A DNA stretch of 47,381 bases from Defluviitaleaceae bacterium (GTDB lineage Bacteria; Bacillota; Clostridia; Lachnospirales; WQUN01), in assembly GCA_009784025.1 (NCBI GenBank), contig WQVK01000018.1, forward strand, positions 1-47,381, written 5' to 3'. The notes beneath the pieces are model-generated. The model saw nothing but the letters and a program-made list of their open reading frames with translations. It did no database searches and was not told where the DNA came from. Made by a program: the position numbers and the translations under genes. Below, piece after piece: positions 32,745-40,909 of the stretch. Each line of letters starts with the position of its first letter. The stretch's first letter is position 1.

Positions 32745-32771
32745 CAGTTGGTCGCAAATTGCGACCAACTG
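32745..32771. repeat. CAGTTGGTCG palindrome, variant copy 3
   Basis: CAGTTGGTCGCAA-A-TTGCGACCAACTG. The inner stem differs from the other copies (CGCAA/TTGCG instead of CGGA/TCCG) but still pairs perfectly. It lies 22 nt before the next start codon. Confidence 0.8.
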
Positions 32772-32792
32772 GATTTTATCACAGGAGGAAAC

Positions 32793-33287
32793 ATGGATAA
32801 AACAAAACCATATTCAGAGGTTAAGGCAATGCTGGGCAGCGCCCACAAACCATGGGAGAAACTAACCGAGTATATTCGCGTACATTATATTATGGACGAA
32901 GTTTGGGACGAGGGTAATCCCACCCATAAACACCATAGTAACTTACGCTTCCGCCGCGGCGGCAAAACACTTGTTACCCTATGCATCCGCCAGGGGTACT
33001 TCATTGTGGCTGTGGTGCTGGGCAAAGACGAACGCGAGAAATTCGAGCAGCAGCGAGAGGCCTTTAGCGAAGCCGCCCTGCAAGAATACGACGCGGCAGA
33101 AACCTACCACGATGGCAAGTGGATAGGCTTCAACATCCAAGACGATAGCATGCTGGGCGACATAATCAAAATGCTGCATGTAAAACGCAAACCCAACCGC
33201 AAAACCCTACCAGAAAACCACGAAGCCTGCGGCAGGCTTGATATCGGCCTATCACACGACCAGATTACAGCGCAGATTATGCCGTAG
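32793..33287 (+). CDS. DUF3788-like protein
   Basis: A 164-residue soluble protein resembling DUF3788. Visible features are MLGSAHKPWEKLTEYI, the aromatic/charged stretch MDEVWDEGNPTHKHHSNLRFRRGGKTLVTL and the GYFIVAVVLGKDEREKFEQQ segment. The family has no established function. ATG 32793 is chosen because AGGAGG lies 6 nt upstream; the open frame before it runs through the palindrome at 32745 and is not likely translated. Confidence 0.7.
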   Translation: MDKTKPYSEVKAMLGSAHKPWEKLTEYIRVHYIMDEVWDEGNPTHKHHSNLRFRRGGKTLVTLCIRQGYFIVAVVLGKDEREKFEQQREAFSEAALQEYDAAETYHDGKWIGFNIQDDSMLGDIIKMLHVKRKPNRKTLPENHEACGRLDIGLSHDQITAQIMP

Positions 33288-33332
33288 GATTATAAAAGAA
33301 CCCTAATAAACTTTCCTCAAGGAGGCAAACAT

Positions 33333-34070
33333 ATGAAAAAATTTCTAACTCTGGCGACCTTAGCAGCACTGTTATTCAGCGGCTGCACTGTTCAGTTAGG
33401 CCGCGGCAGCACAGTATACGGCACAGGTGCAATGGTGTCCCGTTCTTTCGAAGTTGGCGACTTTAGCGCATTGGAAGTGGGCGGTAGCGCTTCTTTTACG
33501 GTAATTTTCCGGCAATCGGACGATATTTCCGTAGAGATAGCCATGCAAGAAAATCTATTTGATTTGCATCAAATATCGGTGCGGGGCAACTATCTATCCC
33601 TCTCCCGCACCAACAGCAACGACACCGTTCGCTACGGCAACAACAGGCCAAGGGTGTACATTTACGCCCCCACCCTCACCGCCATAAACATCAACGGCGC
33701 GCTGCATACAGAAGGCTGGGATACCATCAGCACCCCCAATTTTTCCATCACATCAAACGGCCTTATTAACATGGCCGCCAGCCTAGAAGTTGACAGGCTT
33801 CAGTTGGATTTATCCGGCGCATCCAACCTAGACTTTTGGGGCAACGCCACCAACACCAGTATCACAAAAAATGGCGCAGGCAGCATAATGGCCCGCAACC
33901 TACACACCGAAGACACAACAATAACCCTAAATGGCGCAGGGGATATCGAAATTGCCGTGGCCAACACTTTAGACGCCACATTAAACGGCGTTGGCAGCAT
34001 CAGATACATTGGCAACCCGGATGTTACGCAGCATGTGGGCGCGTTAGGGTCAATCCGCAGGGTAGAGTAA
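33333..34070 (+). CDS. Lipoprotein with a GIN (DUF2807) domain
   Basis: A 245-residue exported lipoprotein. The signal peptide MKKFLTLATLAALLFSGC has a lipobox ending in Cys 18. The mature part is a beta-helix-like GIN domain: FEVGDFSALEVGGSASFTVIFRQ, then repeated short strands (INGALHTEGWDTISTPNFSITSNGLI, LSGASNLDFWG, NGAGSIMARNLHTEDTTITLNGAGDIEI). GIN-domain proteins are surface-anchored and of unknown function, often near envelope-stress genes. An AAGGAGG site precedes ATG 33333. The PadR-led neighbours suggest a small envelope cluster, though the gaps allow separate transcription. Confidence 0.85.
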   Translation: MKKFLTLATLAALLFSGCTVQLGRGSTVYGTGAMVSRSFEVGDFSALEVGGSASFTVIFRQSDDISVEIAMQENLFDLHQISVRGNYLSLSRTNSNDTVRYGNNRPRVYIYAPTLTAININGALHTEGWDTISTPNFSITSNGLINMAASLEVDRLQLDLSGASNLDFWGNATNTSITKNGAGSIMARNLHTEDTTITLNGAGDIEIAVANTLDATLNGVGSIRYIGNPDVTQHVGALGSIRRVE

Positions 34071-34084
34071 TTGCACCGGCTGGC

Positions 34085-34213
34085 ATGCTGCTGCTAATCT
34101 TCATGATGGTAATGCAAGTAGAGCTGGTAGTGACGCTGGTTTTCTTGGCGGCCTTAGTGCCAAAGACGATTCTATACGTCTTTCTGCGCCTCAAATATAA
34201 TAAAGAGATGTAA
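34085..34213 (+). CDS. Possible 42-residue single-helix membrane protein
   Basis: An ATG at 34085 opens 42 codons encoding a strongly hydrophobic stretch (LLIFMMVMQVELVVTLVFLAALV) followed by a basic tail (RLKYNKEM). It begins 15 nt after the lipoprotein stop. No clear ribosome site is seen, and it could be an accident of a T-rich region or a pseudogene end. Confidence 0.3.
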   Translation: MLLLIFMMVMQVELVVTLVFLAALVPKTILYVFLRLKYNKEM

Positions 34214-34242
34214 CAAATTGCAGAATAATTCCCTAGCATATA

Positions 34243-34279
34243 AAAAACCGAGGGGCGCCCTTTCGCCCCTCGGTTTTAT
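34243..34279. terminator. Bidirectional terminator between convergent genes
   Basis: AAAAACCGAGGGGCG-CCCTTT-CGCCCCTCGGTTTT separates the GIN lipoprotein cluster (plus) from uppS (minus). It overlaps the last codons of uppS. Confidence 0.88.
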
Positions 34280-34956
34280 TGTCCTATTTTGCGTTTGATG
34301 GAATTGAAATACTTTATCGCTTGTAAGAATTCATCTTTGTTGAAATCTGGCCATAGTAGGTTTGAGAAGAATAGCTCTGCGTAGGCGGTCTGCCATAGCA
34401 GGAAGTTGCTTAGACGTTGGTTTTCCTTGCCGCCGGTGCGTATTACTAGGTCCACATCTGGGGTGCCTGCGGTGTCTAGGTGGACGGCGAAGGCTTCTTC
34501 TGTTAGGTTCTGGGCTTGGCCGGCTGCTGCGGCTTTTTTTATGGCGCGGATTATTTCGTCGCGGCCACCATAGCTTAGGGCTATTTGTACCGTTAGGTTT
34601 TGGCCGGGAGCTGTGGCGGTTTCGATATCTTCTATTATGGTTAGCACCCGGGCAGAGAATTTGCTGCGTTCGCCTATTATTTTAAGGCGCACACCTTCCC
34701 GGATACAATTGGCTTTTTCTTGCAGGAAATATCTTTCCATTAGGGCGAACAGGCGACTTATTTCCTTGTCTGCCCTTGTCCAGTTTTCTGTAGAAAAGGC
34801 GTACACTGTTAGGAATTTCACGCCTTCTTCTAGGCACCAGTTACATAAATGGCCGAAGGTGTCTGCACCCTTGTCGTGGCCTTTGTATAGCTCTAGGGCG
34901 TGGGCTTTTGCCCAGCGACGGTTGCCGTCCATGATTACGCCTATGTGGTTTGGCAT
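34276..34956 (-). CDS. uppS: Isoprenyl transferase (undecaprenyl diphosphate synthase family)
   Basis: A 226-residue cis-prenyltransferase that extends farnesyl diphosphate with isopentenyl diphosphate to the lipid carrier for cell wall synthesis. HIGVIMDGNRRWA holds the catalytic Asp. FLTVYAFSTENWTR, LSYGGRDEI and PDVDLVIRTGGKENQRLSNFLLWQTAYAELFF are the conserved blocks. It is slightly shorter than many family members. It starts 1 nt after the IspH-polyprenyl synthase fusion stop, and its ribosome site (AAGGAG) lies inside that gene, so translation should be coupled. The upstream enzyme would supply its allylic substrate. Confidence 0.95.
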   Translation of the reverse strand: MPNHIGVIMDGNRRWAKAHALELYKGHDKGADTFGHLCNWCLEEGVKFLTVYAFSTENWTRADKEISRLFALMERYFLQEKANCIREGVRLKIIGERSKFSARVLTIIEDIETATAPGQNLTVQIALSYGGRDEIIRAIKKAAAAGQAQNLTEEAFAVHLDTAGTPDVDLVIRTGGKENQRLSNFLLWQTAYAELFFSNLLWPDFNKDEFLQAIKYFNSIKRKIGQ

Positions 34957-34957
34957 T

Positions 34958-36904
34958 TTAGGTTCTCCTTGTCATTAGGTAGCTTGCTAGCCCCAGTAGC
35001 AGGGCTTCGTAGCCGGGGGCGAAGCTGCCGCCTTGTATTAACCCGGTGCTGATGGCGGATAGGCGAGTGATTTCGCCTTCGCAGTAACTTTTTGCCCCTG
35101 TGGCGTTGAAGATTTCGCGAGTGATGGTTAGATGAGCCTGGGTGGCATCGGGGTTGCCGTAGCTTGTGTCTAGCTGGCTGCGCTGGGCCGGGGTGGCGTG
35201 CTTGTAGGCGTAGCCGTATAGCAGGGTTTGTTTCTTTTCTTGGATATCTGATAGGGCTGGCTTACCTAGCTCTGCCTCACTGCCGTAGATGCCCAGCAGG
35301 TCGTCTTTTATTTGGAAGGCCACCCCCAGGGGAAGGGCTATATCGCGCAGCAGGTTGACCGTGGTTTCGCTTGCGCCGGCGGCTATTGCGCCTAGCATCA
35401 TTGGCCCGGCTAGGGTGTACCATGCGGTTTTATATTCGAAGATTTGGCCTACTATTTTTGTGTAGCTTTCGTATTCTGCAAAGATATCCATACTTTGGTA
35501 CGGCAGGGCCACGTCCATTATTTCGCCCTGGAGGGTGGTTAGTTGTATTTGTGAGAATAGCTTCAATACCTCCACCAATGCTGCGGGGGGCAGACTGGAA
35601 TTGGCTAGGATTTTATTGGCCAAGAACAGGCCGTAGTCGCCTATGCATATGGCTTGGCTTATGCCGTAATGGGCGGCGGCTTCGTTGCCCAAGTGGCGCA
35701 TTTTTTCTTTGCCAGCGGCATGTATGGTTAGACGGCCGCGGCGGGTATGGCTTCTGTCTATAATATCGTCGTGGATTAGGATTGCAGTTTGAAAGAGTTC
35801 GTATGCTATGGCGATTTCTAGGTAGTTAGAGTTGCTGCCCGAATCACTATCCGGCTGCGAGACGGATACCGAAGCCCCAGGCGCACATTCACGGGATGCC
35901 TGCCCGGCGAGGGCTATCATTGCACCGCGTATTCTTTTGCCATTTTGATGCTGGCGGTGCAGTTCGGTTAGGGCGTTGTGGATGAAGCTGTTTGGGGTGG
36001 CGGCTTTTATTTCGGATTGCAGATAGGTTTCAGAGGCGGTTTCTATTTCGGCTTTGGTATGTTGCAGGAAGGCGTTGAATGTGAGATAGTTGTGGATTTC
36101 GTCTGTGATGTCTTTTGGGGTGGATGCGCTGCCTGCCAGGCCTATTTTGCCCGCCAGGGCGGGGAGTTTTATTATGTCATTTAGGCTGCTGGCGAAATGG
36201 GTTTGGCTTATGGCGGCACAGGCCTGGTATAGCTCTGTGGAATTGGCGGATTTTGGGTCGCCTACTATTATCATGGTGTCGCTGGTTTTGGCTAGTTCCG
36301 TCGCGCTGTTTAGCCTGGCGGATAGAATATTGCATAGAGTGTCGTGGATTTCTGCATGTGGGTGGGTGGCTTTTATTGTGGCCACGGCCTGTTGCCACCA
36401 GGCTTGCTTGCATGTGGTTTGTGCCACTACGCATATTTTGCCACTGGCGACAGCTAGGGCGGTGGCTAGGTTTGTGAGGCTGTCTGCCACTGCTGCCGTG
36501 CCGGGGGCGCACCAGCCGTATGTTCCGGCTACTTCTGGGTGGCCGCTTTTGCCTATTATTATTATCTTGTAGCCGCTAGCGCTTTTTTCTGCCACGATTT
36601 TGTGGATGTTTTTAACCTTTGGACAGGTGCAATCTTCCACTATGTTGTTTGCGTGTAGGTGGTTGTGGGTTTCCTGCGGCACGCCATGGGCGCGGATTAT
36701 AACCACCGCGCCTGGGGGGATTTCGCTTATATTGTTGGCCACTTTTGCGCCCTGGCTTTTTAGGCGCGCCATCACTATGTCATTGTTGGCTAAATCGCCG
36801 TATAAATACACCAAGCAGCCCTCGTGTAAACGAGCGGCGGCGCGGTCTACCGCCCCCTGCACACCGTAGCAGAAGCCGGATTCTTTTAATTTTGTAACCA
36901 TCAT
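34958..36904 (-). CDS. IspH (HMBPP reductase) fused to polyprenyl diphosphate synthase
   Basis: A 648-residue, two-domain enzyme. Residues 1-280 are IspH: SGFCYGV (Cys 12), AHGV (His 73), DCTCP (Cys 94), SGHPEV (His 122, Glu 124), AQTT, LCNILSAR (Cys 191), SANS and GSASTP. The three Cys would hold the 4Fe-4S cluster that reduces HMBPP to IPP and DMAPP. The HN pair that contains substrate-binding His 41 in E. coli reads NN here (Asn 40). Residues 285-648 are a trans-prenyl synthase: GKRIRG, first Asp-rich motif DDIID (379-383), second DDLLG (534-538). The second domain condenses the first one's products. There is a Ser/Asp-rich insert at about 335-360. ATG 36904 overlaps the permease stop. No frameshift is seen across the join. 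Confidence 0.9.
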   Translation of the reverse strand: MMVTKLKESGFCYGVQGAVDRAAARLHEGCLVYLYGDLANNDIVMARLKSQGAKVANNISEIPPGAVVIIRAHGVPQETHNHLHANNIVEDCTCPKVKNIHKIVAEKSASGYKIIIIGKSGHPEVAGTYGWCAPGTAAVADSLTNLATALAVASGKICVVAQTTCKQAWWQQAVATIKATHPHAEIHDTLCNILSARLNSATELAKTSDTMIIVGDPKSANSTELYQACAAISQTHFASSLNDIIKLPALAGKIGLAGSASTPKDITDEIHNYLTFNAFLQHTKAEIETASETYLQSEIKAATPNSFIHNALTELHRQHQNGKRIRGAMIALAGQASRECAPGASVSVSQPDSDSGSNSNYLEIAIAYELFQTAILIHDDIIDRSHTRRGRLTIHAAGKEKMRHLGNEAAAHYGISQAICIGDYGLFLANKILANSSLPPAALVEVLKLFSQIQLTTLQGEIMDVALPYQSMDIFAEYESYTKIVGQIFEYKTAWYTLAGPMMLGAIAAGASETTVNLLRDIALPLGVAFQIKDDLLGIYGSEAELGKPALSDIQEKKQTLLYGYAYKHATPAQRSQLDTSYGNPDATQAHLTITREIFNATGAKSYCEGEITRLSAISTGLIQGGSFAPGYEALLLGLASYLMTRRT

Positions 36905-37857
36905 CGGCCGCCCTTGTCGTATGGTTGGCCTGCGGCGCGGGGTGCCATGGTGTTTTTAGATGTAAATGCCAGCACCACCAAAGTGGCAACATACGGCAAC
37001 ATCCTGTAAAAATGTATAGGAATATCCACTACTTGCAACACTTCTATAACCGAAGCACTGGCAGCCACGGCGCTCATAAGCCCAAAGAAAAACGCCGCAA
37101 CCAAAATGCGTAAAGGTTTCCATGCGCCAAATATCAGCACTGCCAAAGCCAAGAAACCATAGCCAGAAACCGAACCGTCGAACACATTGGTGATTGGCAC
37201 AATCAATATCACGCCGCCCATACCCGCCAGCGCACCAGAGATAATAACCCCGGCATAGCGCATTTTAACCACGCTAACGCCTACAGAATCTGCCGCATGA
37301 GGGTGTTCGCCACATGCCCGTAGCCGCAGGCCAAACTTTGTTTTGTACAGCACAAATGCCGATATTATTAGAATCAAAAACCCTAGATAAGTGGTAATAT
37401 ACGCATTCTGGAAGAAAATTTGCCCAACAACCGGGATATCCCCCAAAACCGGCACAGATTCTATCTGAAACTGGTTGTTAAACCGTATAAGCTGGGTGCC
37501 ATTTATACGCCGTGAAGTGTACACCGCAAAGGCAGGTGCAAACATGTTAATGGCCACACCGCTAATCACCTGGTTTGCCTTCAATTTAATGGAAGCAAAT
37601 GCATGAAATAGCGAAACTCCAATACCCGTAACCATACCAATAATCAGCCCCAAAACAAGAACAGGCTGGCCAGGCAAACGTTCCTGGAAGGTTGAAATAA
37701 ACAAAATGCCAGTAAACGCACCCATAATCATCTTGCCGTTTAAGGCAATATTAACCACGCCAGATTTTTCTGAAAAAAGCCCGCCCAGGGCAACAACTAC
37801 AAGGGGTATCATAAAAAACATCGTGCTTTGCATTATGAAATAAAACATATCACCCAT
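36901..37857 (-). CDS. nupQ: Nucleoside-type ABC transporter permease (NupQ/YufQ-like)
   Basis: About 318 residues with eight to nine hydrophobic helices. The conserved block LRACGEHPHAADSVGVSVVKMRYAGVIISGALAGMGG and the early GGLFSEKSGVVNIALNGKMIMGAF match the second permease of BMP-dependent nucleoside transporters. ATG 37857 is preferred, with GGGGG nine bases upstream; a TTG at 37863 is an alternative. It overlaps or abuts the first permease and overlaps the IspH fusion, so it is part of one transcript. Together with NupP it forms the membrane channel for nucleosides. Confidence 0.9.
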   Translation of the reverse strand: MGDMFYFIMQSTMFFMIPLVVVALGGLFSEKSGVVNIALNGKMIMGAFTGILFISTFQERLPGQPVLVLGLIIGMVTGIGVSLFHAFASIKLKANQVISGVAINMFAPAFAVYTSRRINGTQLIRFNNQFQIESVPVLGDIPVVGQIFFQNAYITTYLGFLILIISAFVLYKTKFGLRLRACGEHPHAADSVGVSVVKMRYAGVIISGALAGMGGVILIVPITNVFDGSVSGYGFLALAVLIFGAWKPLRILVAAFFFGLMSAVAASASVIEVLQVVDIPIHFYRMLPYVATLVVLAFTSKNTMAPRAAGQPYDKGGR

Positions 37858-37859
37858 AA

Positions 37860-38927
37860 TCAATTACCCCCTTTCAAAAACTTACCAAGCATGGCCTTAA
37901 CCAGGAAAACAAAGGCGCAGAAGTAAATTATCACAGATATTACAACTTCCACAATTTCCGCAGAGAAGCCGAAGGGCTGCATCCGCGCGCCACCTAGGGA
38001 TAAATATGCCACCAAAATACCACTAAAGATTATGCCAATGGGGTTGTTAAGCCCCAAAAACGCCACAGATATCCCAGTAAAACCTTCCGGGGCTAGGCTG
38101 TCTACAGTGTCCATGCGCATGCCTGTGCCGCTCATTAGCATAAGCGCACCGCCCATGCCCGCAAGTGCGCCGCATATCATCATGGATGCCACTATATTTC
38201 TGTTTTCGTTTATGCCTGCGTATTTTGCGGCGTCTCGGTTAAAGCCGCAGGCCTTTAGCTCGTAACCGAAGGTGGTTTTCTCCAGGATTATATATATTAA
38301 AATGGCCACGGCTATGGCAATTATTATGCCAAGGTTAACATTTGAAGCCCGCAACCCATCCCGGAAAATATAATTTAACCCAGCTTGGGGCAGGTTAGAT
38401 TCCCGCGGCATGGGTAAGCTGCGCCCCTGCCCTTGGTCGAAGAGGAAGTTGATAATAAGGAAGTTGACCAAGAACATAGAAATATAGTTCATCATAATGC
38501 AGGAGATAACCTCATGCACATTGCGGTATGCCTTCAAAATACCAGGCACAGCACCCACCAGCGCACCAGCTAAGGCCGCCCCCAAAACAGAGGCCAAAAT
38601 ACGCAGCGGCGGCGGCAAGAATGTAAATTCTATCCCTATATAAATGGCCACAAAAGCGCCCACAGTAAGCTGCCCCGTAGCACCAATATTAAAAAGCCCC
38701 GTTTTGAAAGCAAATGCAACAGAAAGCCCTGTTAAAATAATAGGCGTGGCATTTAGCAGCACATCCCCAATATTGCGCATAGACCGTAGCCCAAACGAAA
38801 GTATTGTCCAAAACGCAGTAAACGCCTGCGATGCATCACTTACCAGCAAAATAACAAGCCCAATAAGCAGGCCAATAATAAGCACCAGCACAGCCGACAT
38901 AAAACTCAAAAATCCACTACGGTTCAT
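37860..38927 (-). CDS. nupP: Nucleoside-type ABC transporter permease (NupP/YufP-like)
   Basis: A 355-residue permease with about nine hydrophobic helices. TPIILTGLSVAFAFKTGLFNIGATGQLTVGAF and LKACGFNRDAAKYAGINENRNIVASMMICGALAGMGGALML are the paired landmarks of this permease family. The start overlaps the ATPase stop (ATGA), showing coupling. The coding strand is strongly T/G-rich, as expected for a membrane protein. The substrate, probably nucleosides, is inferred from the BMP lipoprotein and deoC upstream. Confidence 0.9.
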   Translation of the reverse strand: MNRSGFLSFMSAVLVLIIGLLIGLVILLVSDASQAFTAFWTILSFGLRSMRNIGDVLLNATPIILTGLSVAFAFKTGLFNIGATGQLTVGAFVAIYIGIEFTFLPPPLRILASVLGAALAGALVGAVPGILKAYRNVHEVISCIMMNYISMFLVNFLIINFLFDQGQGRSLPMPRESNLPQAGLNYIFRDGLRASNVNLGIIIAIAVAILIYIILEKTTFGYELKACGFNRDAAKYAGINENRNIVASMMICGALAGMGGALMLMSGTGMRMDTVDSLAPEGFTGISVAFLGLNNPIGIIFSGILVAYLSLGGARMQPFGFSAEIVEVVISVIIYFCAFVFLVKAMLGKFLKGGN

Positions 38928-40732
38928 TCCTCTACCCCCTCGCCTGGCAGCTCGCCTTGCGGCGGGCGGCCCCGTGATTCGTTGTTGGTTGCTTCTGTAT
39001 CCGGCCCGCGGCCATGTTCAAATTGCGGTGGTGAATCGCCGGCGGTTGGGTTTTGGTTGCCGGTTTGGTTTTCAAATTCAGTTGGTCGGATTTTCCGACC
39101 AACTGAATTTGAATTAACGTTGTCGTTTTCAACTTCAGCGGGTTGGGTTTCCCGGTCGGTTGAAGAACCAGGCTGCAAGGCCTGGGCAGAAGTTTCACCC
39201 GCATTTTCACGGGATTGCTCCCCATCAAGAGCCCCAGACATGTACAGGCCAAGCTCCTGGAAAGTCACATCTTTCGGGTTAACATCGGCCACGATTTTGC
39301 CCTCAAACATTACCAAAATCCTATCGGCCAGGTTCATTACTTCTTCCAGTTCTAGCGACACCAGCAGCACCGCCTTGCCAGAATCACGCTGTGCCAGCAG
39401 CTGCTTATGGATGTATTCGATTGCGCCCACATCCAGCCCCCTTGTGGGCTGCACGGCTATAAGCAAGGTCGGGTCGCGGTCAATTTCCCTAGCCAGTATG
39501 ACTTTTTGCTGGTTACCGCCAGACATGCTGCGCGCCAAGGTTTCTTCACCCTTGCCAGAACGTATATCAAACCGCTCTATCAGCCGCTTTGCATACTTCG
39601 CAATAGCGCTCTTTTTCAAAAACCCACCCTGCTGGAAATCTGCCGTATAATATGTTTGCAAAATCGTGTTGTACGCCAGGCTATAATCCAGCACAAGGCC
39701 GTGTTTATGCCTGTCTTCTGGTATATGGGCTATGCCGGTTTCTGTCCGGGCGCGTATTTTTGCCCGGGTTATATTTACGCCGTTCATATAAACCTGGCCA
39801 GAATCCATTGGCGCAATCCCCGTAAGAGCGTACACCAAATCTGCCTGGCCGTTGCCTTCTATCCCGGCAATGCACAGGATTTCCCCGGCTTTTACATCAA
39901 AGGAAATATCCTTTAGCCTGTCCTTTTGGCCGTCGCGACCCTTTTGGCAAAGGTTACGCACCTTCAAAATCGTCTGCCCAGCTTCATAATCCTGCTTCTC
40001 CAAGCTTAGGCTAACCTTGCGCCCCACCATCATTTCAGACATTTCTTCCTTAGAAACATCCGCAACTTCCACCGTGCCAATCATCTTTCCCTTACGCAGC
40101 ACCGAGCATCTATCAGCCACTTGCTTGATTTCGTCAAGTTTATGGGTTATAAACAAAATTGACTTACCTTCCGCTGCCAGCTCCTTCATGGTGGCCATCA
40201 GCGCTTCAATTTCCTGTGGCGTTAGCACCGCCGTGGGTTCGTCAAAGATAAGAACCTCATTTTCTCTATAAAGCATCTTCAAAATTTCTACGCGCTGCTG
40301 CATGCCTACGCTTATATGCCTTATTTCCTTGTCTATATCAATTTCAAAGCTGTATTTTTGCGAAAGCTCAAGCACCTTCTTCCTGGCCTCTTTCATCTGC
40401 AACACGCCGTTCTTGGTGGTTTCCACCCCAAGCACAATATTTTCCAGCACAGTAAAATTATGCACCAGCTTAAAATGCTGATGCACCATGCCAATACCCA
40501 AAAGGTTAGCATCACCAGGCCCGGACACAATTACCTCCTGCCCGTCCTTAAAAATCTGCCCCTTCTCCTGCTTATAAAGCCCAAAAAGTACGCTCATAAG
40601 CGTAGATTTCCCGGCGCCATTTTCCCCCAACAAGGCATGTATCTCACCTTTTTTAAGCTGCAAAGTAACATCATCATTGGCAATAATCCCGGGGAATTCC
40701 TTGGTGATACCCCGCATTTCAATAACGTACAT
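38924..40732 (-). CDS. nupO: Nucleoside-type ABC transporter ATPase with a repeat-built C-terminal tail
   Basis: About 602 residues, two fused ATPase domains. Domain 1 has Walker A GENGAGKST, signature HISVGMQQRVEILK and Walker B VLIFDEPTAVLTP. Domain 2 has the degenerate Walker A GIEGNGQAD, signature SMSGGNQQKVILARE and LIAVQPTRGLDVGA, typical of BMP/ribose-type transporters. Relatives end soon after QELGLYMSG. Here about 98 further hydrophilic residues (Gln, Glu, Pro, Asn-rich) follow, including 12 residues (NSVGRKIRPTEF) encoded by the CAGTTGGTCGGA palindrome. ATG 40732 (MYVIEMRG) is preferred for its AGGGG spacing; ATG 40738 is possible. Confidence 0.9.
   Translation of the reverse strand: MYVIEMRGITKEFPGIIANDDVTLQLKKGEIHALLGENGAGKSTLMSVLFGLYKQEKGQIFKDGQEVIVSGPGDANLLGIGMVHQHFKLVHNFTVLENIVLGVETTKNGVLQMKEARKKVLELSQKYSFEIDIDKEIRHISVGMQQRVEILKMLYRENEVLIFDEPTAVLTPQEIEALMATMKELAAEGKSILFITHKLDEIKQVADRCSVLRKGKMIGTVEVADVSKEEMSEMMVGRKVSLSLEKQDYEAGQTILKVRNLCQKGRDGQKDRLKDISFDVKAGEILCIAGIEGNGQADLVYALTGIAPMDSGQVYMNGVNITRAKIRARTETGIAHIPEDRHKHGLVLDYSLAYNTILQTYYTADFQQGGFLKKSAIAKYAKRLIERFDIRSGKGEETLARSMSGGNQQKVILAREIDRDPTLLIAVQPTRGLDVGAIEYIHKQLLAQRDSGKAVLLVSLELEEVMNLADRILVMFEGKIVADVNPKDVTFQELGLYMSGALDGEQSRENAGETSAQALQPGSSTDRETQPAEVENDNVNSNSVGRKIRPTEFENQTGNQNPTAGDSPPQFEHGRGPDTEATNNESRGRPPQGELPGEGVEE
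39074..39110. repeat. CAGTTGGTCGGA palindrome inside the nupO coding region, copy 4
   Basis: Perfect 17-bp arms (AAATTCAGTTGGTCGGA and complement) around TTT. On the minus strand it is read in frame with no stop. A decayed relative, 21 of 31 bases matching, lies close by at 39134-39164. Confidence 0.88.
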
Positions 40733-40764
40733 ATGCATCTACCCCTTTTCGTTGGTATGTAAAA

Positions 40765-40909
40765 GTAAAACCGTCAGAGGCTTCGCCTCCGACACCTCCA
40801 AAAACTTTTTTGAAAAAAGTTTATTTTAAAAACTTATCATTGGAATTATTTTTGGCGAAACCGCCATCCATAATCCCAATGTTAAAGTTTTTTGCTTCTT
40901 TTTTTCAAA
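40765..40909. repeat. Mosaic leader repeats between the BMP and ATPase genes
   Basis: CCGTCAGAGGCTTCGCCTCCGACACC is followed by AAAAACTTTTTTGAAAAAAGTT and an AATGTTAAAGTTTTTTGCTTC hairpin half. These are pieces of the mosaic that also precede genes at 12749, 23246, 26532 and 29658. In the minus-strand operon this block could attenuate transcription between the lipoprotein and transporter genes. Confidence 0.5.

Noticed and set aside
33836-34213. 125-codon plus-strand frame overlapping the GIN lipoprotein
   Set aside because: Most of it is an out-of-frame shadow of the lipoprotein; only the last 42 codons are kept, at low confidence.
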